5,062 nucleotides of DNA from Paludibacter sp. (GTDB taxonomy: Bacteria > Bacteroidota > Bacteroidia > Bacteroidales > Paludibacteraceae), in NCBI GenBank assembly GCA_024709185.1, contig JANJXE010000095.1, positions 1 to 5,062 of the forward strand. Direction: 5' to 3'. The position numbers and the translations under genes are program-made. Of this stretch, positions 1 through 5,062 are shown in pieces. Under the pieces are notes generated by a model. That model made no database searches and was not told where the DNA came from. It saw only the letters and a program-made list of their open reading frames with translations. Each line of letters begins with the position of its first letter. Within the stretch, counting starts at the first letter, position 1.

Positions 1-300
1 CACAATACACTTGCAACTGATCAGCAATTAGCCTGGCTTTTTGCTGGTAGTAAGGATAACATCTATACCATTTCTTTCAAAGCTAAAAGTTCGGTTGCAA
101 CTTCAATCGGTGTAGCGCTGACCAACTGGGGTGGAATTAATTATATTTCTGAACAGGCTGTGCAGCTGAATACTTCAATCCAATCCTACACATTTACATC
201 CACTATCCCCATCAATCAATCCGATAATCGTACCGTTTTCAGTTTCAGGATGGGTAGATTGCCGGCAGACGTTTCGGTGTGGATCGACGATGTGGCTATA
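1..300 (+). other. CBM4/9-like carbohydrate-binding module, C-terminal part
   Basis: Residues 1-100 of the truncated product read as the later strands of a CBM4_9-type beta-sandwich. They include DNIYTISFKAKSS, then a stretch on the pattern 'Y.F....' followed by FSFRMGR, and finish with the signature-like V-W-I-D-D-V-A-I at 93-100. Full modules are usually about 130-150 residues, so the first strands lie upstream of the window. Family knowledge suggests glycan binding that anchors the esterase to its substrate. The fold assignment rests on pattern only; other jelly-roll modules with the same ending are possible. Confidence 0.6.
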
Positions 301-2754
301 ACCCCGGGCATGCCGGTTGCCAGTGTAACGGTTAGCCCTTCCGCAGCAGAGGCTTCGGTAGGCACAACAGTACAGCTTACTGCTGCTGTTGAGCCTGCCG
401 AAGCCACGAATAGGACGATAATCTGGACTTCTGCCAACACTAATATCGCTTCGGTGGACGCTAATGGCCTTGTAACTGCCATAAGCGCAGGCACTGTTCG
501 TATAACTGCCTCCACACTGGATGGGAACAAAACTGCATTTGCTGATATTACTGTCCAGACAGGTGCAATATCCGTTAGTGGGGTTGTTGTAAGTCCCGCT
601 TCAGCATCGGTTAATATTGGCGATGTAAAACAATTGACAGCGATTGTTTCGCCGATCGGAGCAAGCAATAAATCGCTCAATTGGTCGTCGGATAACGACG
701 CTGTTGCTTCTGTTGATTTAAACGGACTTGTTAAAGCAAATGCCAGGGGAACAGCAATAATAACAGCCACTACAGTGGATGGAAATTTCAAAGCCTCTGC
801 AACAATTTCGGTAGCCATTCCGGTTACGGGAGTTAGTTTCAGTTCTACATCAGGAAGTATACAAATCGGCACTCCACTTCAGTTAACCCCTGTATTTGTA
901 CCTGCAAATGCCACCAATACGGCGGTTACCTATACTTCCGATAAACCATCGGTTGCCACAGTCAGTTCATCAGGAGTAGTTGCAGGGGTGGCGCCCGGTA
1001 CTGCCAAAATTACTGTTACGACGCAGGAAGGTAACTTCAAGGCCGTTTACGTCGCTACGGTGTATGGTCAGAATCTGCTATTGCCCTCTGTTTTGAGTAG
1101 TAATATGGTGATGCAACAGGACATGCAGGCAGCACTCTGGGGTTGGGGACCACCCAACGACAGTGTACAAATTAAAGCCAGCTGGGGTTCGATAGAAACT
1201 GCTGTTGCCGATGCCACCGGGAAATGGAGTACCAGAATTCAAACTCCAAAAGCTGTTGCCGGTAGTAATCAAACCAAACACAGCCTTGAGTTTACCGGGA
1301 AAAACAATACCATCACACTTTCAAATATTTTAATCGGCGACGTATATCTCTGCTCAGGTCAATCCAATATGGGTTACATAATGCAGGTAAATCCTCCATG
1401 GACACTTGGTGTAATTGATTATCAGAATGAAATTGCCGCAGCTACTTATCCAACTATCCGGATTAATCGTCCCGCAACCAATGCACAATATCTACCGGTT
1501 GAACACAATAGTAGTTCGTGGAGCGAATGCAATCCTGCTACCATCGCTAATTTTCCGGCAGTTCCCTATTATTTTGCGCGTCAGCTTTACAACAATGCCA
1601 ACATCAATATCCCCATCGGACTTCTGGTGCCGGCTGTAGGTGGTTCGTCGGTTCAATCGTGGACCCGGCGCGATGCTCTGGCTGCCGATCCTGTGTTAAA
1701 AAGCACAGTACTTGATCCGTACGATCAGAATCCAACACTTGCTTATGCAACCGCATCTACGGTGTTGTTCAATGGAATGATTGCACCTCTGGTGCCCTTT
1801 TCAGTAAAAGCATTTTTGTGGTACCAGGGGGAAGCTAACAACGGGACAACTAATTACGAGAATTACTATACCCGGTTAAACAGCGCGATGCTTGCCGACT
1901 GGCGGATGTTGTGGGGTCAGGGCGATATTCCTTTTTTCTATGTACAAATGCCGGCATATCAGTATATGTCGCCAGCATTACGCGATCAACAAACCAATAT
2001 GCTGACTATTTCCAACACAGGAATGGCCGTGGCCCTTGACCTGGCAGATGCTGACCTTACCAATATTCATCCCCGAAATAAAAAAGACGTAGGCATAAGA
2101 CTTGCCAAAATTGCCGAAGCAAAACTATACCATCAAGATGTGGTTTATGCAGGTCCGATGTTACAATCATACAGTGTGGAAGGCACTAAAATCCGGATTA
2201 AATTTCATCCGGCCTCCTTAGGATCGGGGCTTAGCTCGCGTGACGGACAAGCTCTTAGCAATTTTAGAATAGCAGGCAGCGATAATAATTTTGTTGATGC
2301 CACGGCTGTTATTGATGGAAATGATGTGTTGGTGTCGGCTTTATCGGTGTCGAAACCTGTAAATGTGGCTTTTGCATATACTTCCACGGCAGTGCCGAAT
2401 CTGATGAACAAGGAAGGACTAACGGCTTGTCCATTCCGTACCGATCGCTGGAATTACGATATCACTATTGATGCAGCCGTACCCAGCGACGTAAAAAAAA
2501 ACGAAATAAGTGAGACCGTCAAAGTATTTCCAGTCCCGGCACAATCGAAGTTGTTTGTGAAAATTAGAGCCGGTGTTTCCAGTCAGAGTTTTTCTATTGT
2601 CGGAATTTCGGGACAGGGAGTGTGTGTCGATAATGGCGATTTGTTTTCAGATGACACTCATAGCCTTGATATAAGTGGTTTGGTGGCTGGATTTTATATT
2701 CTGAAGTTGACAACAAAAAACGGAATACAGTCAGTTGGATTTTTAAAAGAATGA
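1..2754 (+). CDS. Multidomain secreted sialate O-acetylesterase-like carbohydrate esterase, 5'-truncated by window edge
   Basis: The frame is open from base 1 to the TGA at 2752-2754, giving 917 residues; the true start is upstream. The GTG at 160 lies inside a domain and is not a start. Domains (residues counted from base 1): CBM4/9-like C-terminal part 1-100, ending WIDDVAI; three Big_2 domains at 106-186, 192-271 and 275-354; sialate O-acetylesterase region about 359-817; T9SS sorting domain about 840-917. The esterase shows the family's opening (NMVMQQ...LWGWG), the nucleophile Ser455 in GQSNM, GGSSVQSW, the WYQGE block at 607-611, His690 in NIHPRNK, and the closing GL...F.IAGSD...NKEGL...PFRTD. 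Asp685 is a candidate acid residue. Such enzymes are SGNH hydrolases that remove O-acetyl groups from sialic acids or plant polysaccharides. The substrate cannot be told here; an acetylxylan or xyloglucan esterase (CE6 or CE20-like) is as likely as a sialidase partner. The product is probably on the cell surface. The family call is firm, the substrate unknown. Confidence 0.9.
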   Translation, partial: HNTLATDQQLAWLFAGSKDNIYTISFKAKSSVATSIGVALTNWGGINYISEQAVQLNTSIQSYTFTSTIPINQSDNRTVFSFRMGRLPADVSVWIDDVAITPGMPVASVTVSPSAAEASVGTTVQLTAAVEPAEATNRTIIWTSANTNIASVDANGLVTAISAGTVRITASTLDGNKTAFADITVQTGAISVSGVVVSPASASVNIGDVKQLTAIVSPIGASNKSLNWSSDNDAVASVDLNGLVKANARGTAIITATTVDGNFKASATISVAIPVTGVSFSSTSGSIQIGTPLQLTPVFVPANATNTAVTYTSDKPSVATVSSSGVVAGVAPGTAKITVTTQEGNFKAVYVATVYGQNLLLPSVLSSNMVMQQDMQAALWGWGPPNDSVQIKASWGSIETAVADATGKWSTRIQTPKAVAGSNQTKHSLEFTGKNNTITLSNILIGDVYLCSGQSNMGYIMQVNPPWTLGVIDYQNEIAAATYPTIRINRPATNAQYLPVEHNSSSWSECNPATIANFPAVPYYFARQLYNNANINIPIGLLVPAVGGSSVQSWTRRDALAADPVLKSTVLDPYDQNPTLAYATASTVLFNGMIAPLVPFSVKAFLWYQGEANNGTTNYENYYTRLNSAMLADWRMLWGQGDIPFFYVQMPAYQYMSPALRDQQTNMLTISNTGMAVALDLADADLTNIHPRNKKDVGIRLAKIAEAKLYHQDVVYAGPMLQSYSVEGTKIRIKFHPASLGSGLSSRDGQALSNFRIAGSDNNFVDATAVIDGNDVLVSALSVSKPVNVAFAYTSTAVPNLMNKEGLTACPFRTDRWNYDITIDAAVPSDVKKNEISETVKVFPVPAQSKLFVKIRAGVSSQSFSIVGISGQGVCVDNGDLFSDDTHSLDISGLVAGFYILKLTTKNGIQSVGFLKE
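316..1062 (+). repeat. Three tandem Big_2 (bacterial Ig-like group 2) domain repeats
   Basis: Three units of about 80 residues lie at 316-558, 574-813 and 823-1062. Each follows the Big_2 pattern: V..V.VSP..A....G...QLTA.V.P..A.N....W.S.......VD.NGLV.A...GTA.ITA.T.DGN..A...I.V. Repeats 1 and 2 keep the core Trp (IIWTSAN, LNWSSDN); repeat 3 has Tyr in that place (VTYTSDK) and lacks the Asp-Asn before the glycine turn. Such domains usually act as spacers or cell-surface stalks. They are divergent in DNA sequence, so they are not a recent expansion. Confidence 0.92.
2493..2501 (+). repeat. A9 homopolymer in the linker before the sorting domain
   Basis: Nine consecutive A bases encode the end of Val831, Lys832, Lys833 and the start of Asn834, between the esterase region (ends about 817) and the T9SS domain (starts about 840). 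Loss of one A brings TAA at 2507-2509 into frame, and gain of one A brings TGA at 2511-2513 into frame. Either slip would remove the sorting domain but leave the enzyme whole. Whether slippage occurs is unknown. Confidence 0.9.
2518..2751 (+). other. T9SS C-terminal sorting domain of the esterase
   Basis: Residues 840-917 follow the type A sorting-domain pattern: a VKVFPVPAQSKLFVKI opening (variant of 'vyPNPa...l.i'), a middle FSIVGISGQGV strand with the conserved Gly-Gln, then LDISGLVAGFYILKLTT and a basic/hydrophobic end (SVGFLKE). In Bacteroidota this domain directs transport across the outer membrane by the type IX system and is usually removed afterwards, with attachment to the surface or release. 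Confidence 0.85.
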
Positions 2755-2882
2755 AAATAATGTCATGCCGACAAAATATAGTACCAATTAAAACAAAAAT
2801 ACTCCTGTTTCGAAATTGATCAGGATATATTTTTGCGTCCTGTATTGAAAATCTTCTGAAAACCAATTTAATAGATATTGTC
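2755..2882. other. 128-base intergenic gap between esterase and first beta-helix gene
   Basis: AT-rich non-coding sequence. I see no tRNA-like or small-RNA structure and no hairpin followed by a T-run to end esterase transcription. A 5-bp inverted repeat (CAGGA at 2821-2825, TCCTG at 2838-2842) has its T-run in the loop and so is not a standard terminator. A possible promoter element lies at 2828-2835. No Shine-Dalgarno motif precedes the ATG at 2883, which is normal for Bacteroidota. Confidence 0.6.
2808..2835 (+). promoter_or_regulatory. Possible Bacteroidota-type promoter for the first beta-helix gene
   Basis: TATTTTTG at 2828-2835 matches the Bacteroides -7 consensus TAnnTTTG. The best upstream partner is TTTC at 2808-2811, one base off the -33 TTTG, but the 16-base spacer is shorter than the usual 19 or more. 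The -7 box ends 47 bases before the ATG at 2883, which would leave a short 5' leader. The match is to a short, degenerate consensus in AT-rich DNA, so it may be chance. Confidence 0.35.
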
Positions 2883-4631
2883 ATGAAAAAAATTATTACT
2901 ACTTTCTGCTTTGCAATTGCAGTTCATGCAGGATTAAATGCAAAAGTTGTGTATGTAGCTTCATCGGGCGACAACTCCGACGGTACCACCTGGGCGACAG
3001 CGTATACCAGTATCCCCACTAACAGCAGTACGGCTATTGCTGCCGGAGACTCAGTGTTTGTGAAAACCGGAACCTACACTTTATCACAATCCACTGCAGG
3101 ATGGGCCTGTCTGGCCACCAAAGCAGATGTTAATTATCTGGGCGGATTTGTCGGTACGGAAACCAATTCGGCACAACGATTAACATCCGATTTGGATGGG
3201 AATGGAGTTGTAGAGTCCTGGGAGTTCAGCAATGCAACAGTGTTGAATCTGACTGCAACGAATAATGCGTACGGACTTTTTCTAACAGCTAATACTGTTG
3301 CTCCTAAAGTGTTCGATGGCTTTAAGTTAACAGGTTCAACGGCAATGTCGGTTACCGGTACTGCAACCACGTATGCAAATGGCTTCATCAAATTAAACGG
3401 ATATAACACGTTTCAAAACAATACGATTTCCGGAGTTGCTTTTACAGAAGATATCAGCACAAGTGGAGCCTGGGGTGGAACGGTTCAGGGAGGAATCGTC
3501 GGGTTGTTCAATTCAAATAATACCCTGTGGCAATGTCTGATAGAAAAGAATACAGCCGTAATTACAGCTACCGCCACTCAGTACGACAGTCAGCTCAGTC
3601 CCATGGTTTACCTGGCTGCCGGAAATGCATCGGGAAGGAATGTTTGCGCCAACACAATCATCAGAAACAATCAGGTTACAATAGATTGTTCCGGCGTAAC
3701 ATCAATGAGCTATAATAACTCCAGGGGCATGATAGTTTCTGTGTACACCACCAATGCTTCAGGCGCAAAGGCCAATGCAGTTAAAAATCTTGTAATTCAT
3801 AATAATTCGATAACTTTCAATCCAAAAACAGGTTCGGCTGCCAATACCAACCTGGGTAACGGAGGATTACTTTTCGTTGATAATGCACAAACCGTGGGGA
3901 ATACTGATTCCATACTTAACTGCACCGTTGCCAACAATAAGATGACCAGAATAGGATACGCTTTCAGGATTGGATATTCCAATACCAGTGGAAACGCGCA
4001 TGTTGTGGCCAATAATGTGGGTTTCAACAACTACAATTACAAGGACGATGGCACGTATGAAATGCGAAATCTTGTTTGCTGGAATACCGGCACAAATTTA
4101 AATAACATCATTGCCAGCAATATCACCAATGGTGGGATGGGATTAAGTACAGCTGCCGGGGTGACTGTGAATAATTTAACCGATCTGGCTGACACAAATA
4201 CCGGAACAAAGGCACCCTATTTCAGTAATCCAACCACTGTGGTTGGTTACACTGCTGATGGTACCGTTGAAACATCGCGTTGGAATCCCGGGACGGGGTC
4301 CTATTTACTAGAGAAAGGTGTGGTTACCAGCAATAAAACAGATAAAGCAGGACAGGCATTCTCACTCACAGCACCCGCTGTCGGATCGTACGAGTTTGTA
4401 TCGGGCATTACAACCGCTATCAACAATCTGTATAGTACAGAACTTGTCTCGCCGGCTGAACAAGGCCTTATTAACCATGCGAAAGGCTTCATGCAAATTT
4501 ATAATCCCGGGGGTCAGCTACTAGTTTCAACGCAGGTTGAAGCCGGAAAGCATATTGCTCTTCCATCGGGTGCCTATATCCTTCGGCACCATTCACTCCG
4601 GGGCATACTTACACAGAAGATAATGTTGTAA
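2883..4631 (+). CDS. Secreted right-handed parallel beta-helix protein with T9SS sorting domain
   Basis: This is a complete 582-residue protein. Residues 1-20 form a Sec signal peptide (MKK, hydrophobic core, likely cut LNA|KVV), which supports the ATG at 2883. Residues 21-60 (VYVASSGDNSDGTTWATA... GDSVFVKTGTY) match the opening of secreted beta-helix proteins of Bacteroidota, followed by YLGGFVGTET and an EF-hand-like loop at 103-114. Residues about 140-420 carry helix rungs with recurring Asn pairs (FQNNTIS, IIRNNQV, VIHNNSI, TVANNKM). Residues 470-505 recall the usual closing cap (LLEKG...DKAG...VGSYEF). Residues about 511-582 form a sorting domain of the variant Bacteroidales type (IYNPGGQLLVS... 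LPSGAYILR). Relatives include pectate- and chondroitinase-type lyases, adhesins and proteins of unknown role. No lyase Lys/Arg or Asp cluster can be identified, so activity is not assigned. It lies 128 bases after the esterase and 60 before its own paralogue. Confidence 0.85.
   Translation: MKKIITTFCFAIAVHAGLNAKVVYVASSGDNSDGTTWATAYTSIPTNSSTAIAAGDSVFVKTGTYTLSQSTAGWACLATKADVNYLGGFVGTETNSAQRLTSDLDGNGVVESWEFSNATVLNLTATNNAYGLFLTANTVAPKVFDGFKLTGSTAMSVTGTATTYANGFIKLNGYNTFQNNTISGVAFTEDISTSGAWGGTVQGGIVGLFNSNNTLWQCLIEKNTAVITATATQYDSQLSPMVYLAAGNASGRNVCANTIIRNNQVTIDCSGVTSMSYNNSRGMIVSVYTTNASGAKANAVKNLVIHNNSITFNPKTGSAANTNLGNGGLLFVDNAQTVGNTDSILNCTVANNKMTRIGYAFRIGYSNTSGNAHVVANNVGFNNYNYKDDGTYEMRNLVCWNTGTNLNNIIASNITNGGMGLSTAAGVTVNNLTDLADTNTGTKAPYFSNPTTVVGYTADGTVETSRWNPGTGSYLLEKGVVTSNKTDKAGQAFSLTAPAVGSYEFVSGITTAINNLYSTELVSPAEQGLINHAKGFMQIYNPGGQLLVSTQVEAGKHIALPSGAYILRHHSLRGILTQKIML
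2943..3260 (+). repeat. Tandem duplication, copy 1 (start of mature beta-helix protein)
   Basis: This segment encodes residues 21-126 and pairs without gaps with 4746-5062. By hand count 253 of 317 bases (about 80%) and 87 of 106 residues (about 82%) are identical. The longest identical run noted is 18 bases (3189-3206 with 4992-5009), over the EF-hand-like loop. Most differences are at third codon positions. The similarity stops at the signal peptides, which do not align. Confidence 0.93.
3189..3224 (+). other. EF-hand-like calcium loop in first beta-helix protein
   Basis: Residues 103-114, DLDGNGVVESWE, fit the 12-residue EF-hand loop: acidic or Asn side chains at positions 1, 3 and 5, Gly at 6, a hydrophobic residue at 8, and Glu at 12. 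No flanking helices are evident, so this would be a stand-alone calcium loop as in dockerin-type or thrombospondin-type sites. Calcium binding is inferred from the loop pattern only. Confidence 0.55.
4413..4628 (+). other. T9SS-type C-terminal sorting domain of first beta-helix protein
   Basis: Residues 511-582 start with TTAINNLYS and continue into FMQIYNPGGQLLVSTQVEAG, ALPSGAYILRHH and the hydrophobic/basic end ILTQKIML. This is the short Bacteroidales variant, in which the 'PNP' opening is degenerate but the 'IYN..GQ' and 'L..GaYi' strands are kept. It predicts export by the same system as the upstream esterase. Confidence 0.72.
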
Positions 4632-4691
4632 TACCACTTCATAATCAGTGATATGCAACTTAAAGTGGATCACAATTTAAAAATCGAAAAA
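4632..4691. other. 60-base gap between paralogues, probable operon link
   Basis: There is no match to TAnnTTTG and no terminator with a T-run in this gap. The short spacing and shared strand favour co-transcription of the two beta-helix genes. The stretch just before the ATG at 4692 (TTTAAAAATCGAAAAA) is A-rich with no Shine-Dalgarno motif, as is usual for initiation regions in Bacteroidota. Confidence 0.5.
4634..4673 (+). repeat. Interleaved inverted repeats between the two beta-helix genes
   Basis: CCACTT at 4634-4639 is complementary to AAGTGG at 4663-4668. GTGAT at 4648-4652 is complementary to ATCAC at 4669-4673. The two pairs cross, the geometry of an H-type pseudoknot. Alternatively CACT at 4635-4638 can pair with AGTG at 4647-4650. 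No T-run follows, so it is not a classic terminator. Stems this short can arise by chance. Confidence 0.4.
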
Positions 4692-5062
4692 ATGAACAAA
4701 CTTTTTATATTTCTCTTGCTAATGATGGTAAATGCTGTCGAAGCAAAAACTGTATACGTTGCCTCTACCGGTGATAATTCGGACGGGAGTACCTGGGCGA
4801 AAGCGTTAACCAGTATCCCTAACAATAGTAGCTCAGCTGTTGCTGCCGGAGACTCGGTGTTTGTAAAAGCCGGAACCTATTCGCTGTCGCAATCCACTGC
4901 AGGTTGGGCTTGTCTGGCCACAAAAGCAGATGTAAATTACCTGGGCGGATTTGCCGGCAACGAAGCTAATTCGGCTCAACGTGTTAAATCGGATTTGGAT
5001 GGGAATGGAATTATAGAACCCTGGGAGTTCAGCAATACAACGGTATTAAATCTGACAGCGAC
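4692..5062 (+). CDS. Second secreted parallel beta-helix protein, 3'-truncated by window edge
   Basis: The ATG at 4692 opens a frame that runs to the window end (123 codons plus two bases). Residues 1-18 form a signal peptide, MNKLFIFLLLMMVNAVEA, likely cut before KTVYVAS. The mature part matches the preceding gene without gaps: VYVASTGDNSDGSTWAKA, GDSVFVKAGTY, SQSTAGWACLATKADVNYLG, GGFAGNEANSAQR and an EF-hand-like loop at residues 101-112. It is therefore a tandem paralogue, expected by analogy to have a beta-helix core and a T9SS C-terminal domain beyond the window. Differences from copy 1 are mostly conservative (Thr/Ser, Val/Ile), which suggests the fold has been kept under selection since an old duplication. 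Its function is not known. The start is clear because an in-frame signal peptide follows directly. Confidence 0.88.
   Translation, partial: MNKLFIFLLLMMVNAVEAKTVYVASTGDNSDGSTWAKALTSIPNNSSSAVAAGDSVFVKAGTYSLSQSTAGWACLATKADVNYLGGFAGNEANSAQRVKSDLDGNGIIEPWEFSNTTVLNLTA
4746..5062 (+). repeat. Tandem duplication, copy 2 (start of mature beta-helix protein)
   Basis: This segment pairs with 2943-3260, about 80% identical in DNA by hand count. It runs to the window edge with similarity still strong, so the duplication continues past the window. Copy 1 begins 1803 bases upstream of copy 2, which is the repeat period of the gene array. Confidence 0.93.
4992..5027 (+). other. EF-hand-like calcium loop in second beta-helix protein
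   Basis: Residues 101-112, DLDGNGIIEPWE, keep every liganding position of the loop in copy 1 (Asp 1, Asp 3, Asn 5, Gly 6, Glu 12). The changes fall at non-ligand positions (Val-Val to Ile-Ile, Ser to Pro). Retention of the ligands while neighbours vary supports a real structural site, probably for calcium. Confidence 0.55.

Noticed and set aside
160..162. GTG as the start of the esterase gene
   Set aside because: The frame is open to base 1, and residues before it (DNIYTISFKAKSS) belong to the same CBM-like domain. No signal peptide follows the GTG.
216..872. Long open frame of 218 codons on the minus strand opposite the Big_2 repeats
   Set aside because: It is a shadow of the repeat-rich coding strand, which shows clear domain homology. 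The reverse product has no recognisable domain or export signal, and it is low in charged residues as expected from reverse translation of Big_2 codons.
1415..1639. 74-codon plus-strand open frame inside the esterase
   Set aside because: It lies wholly within the esterase catalytic region in another frame, has no initiation context, and shows no recognisable domain.
2821..2842. CAGGA/TCCTG hairpin as a terminator after the esterase gene
   Set aside because: The stem is only 5 bp with a 12-base loop, the T-run is inside the loop rather than after the stem, and it overlaps the possible promoter element of the next gene.
2594..2884. Minus-strand open frame covering the intergenic gap
   Set aside because: More than half lies antisense to the T9SS domain. 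The translated peptide shows no domain and has the composition of AT-rich non-coding sequence.
2761..2885. TGTCATG repeated at both ends of the gap (2761-2767 and 2879-2885)
   Set aside because: A 7-base match in about 125 bases of AT-rich DNA is expected by chance at a fair rate. There is no insertion sequence or palindrome between the copies to make it a target-site duplication.

Overview
The window looks like part of a Bacteroidota genome, most likely order Bacteroidales, and holds a locus for secreted carbohydrate-related proteins. Three things point there. The two complete C-termini end in type IX secretion (T9SS) sorting domains. The start codons are preceded by A/T-rich sequence with no Shine-Dalgarno motif. 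The protein families present (sialate O-acetylesterase-like enzyme with Big_2 domains, and secreted parallel beta-helix proteins) are typical of glycan-degrading Bacteroidota. The genus cannot be fixed from the sequence.

Layout, all on the + strand. (1) 1-2754 is the 3' part of a large multidomain esterase gene whose start lies upstream of the window. It runs: C-terminal part of a CBM4/9-like beta-sandwich, three Big_2 Ig-like repeats, a sialate O-acetylesterase (SGNH/SASA) catalytic region with GQSNM, WYQGE and IHP motifs, and a T9SS sorting domain. (2) 2755-2882 is a 128-base gap with one plausible Bacteroidota-type -7 promoter element and no convincing terminator. (3) 2883-4631 is a complete 582-residue secreted beta-helix protein with signal peptide and C-terminal sorting domain. 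(4) 4632-4691 is a 60-base gap with interleaved inverted repeats. (5) 4692 to the window end is the start of a second beta-helix gene. Over the 106 residues that can be compared it is about 82% identical to its neighbour (hand count, 19 mismatches, no gaps), so the two are tandem paralogues.

All three products appear to be exported through Sec and then T9SS to the cell surface or medium; for the third this is inferred from its paralogue. The esterase probably removes O-acetyl groups from a polysaccharide or glycan. The beta-helix proteins have a fold common among polysaccharide lyases and glycan-binding proteins, but no catalytic site can be identified, so their role is open.

The points most worth a second look are: an A9 tract exactly in the linker before the esterase sorting domain, where a one-base slip in either direction gives an immediate stop; an EF-hand-like calcium loop kept in both beta-helix paralogues; and the tandem duplication with unrelated signal peptides. 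No mobile element, RNA gene, CRISPR array or defence system was seen.
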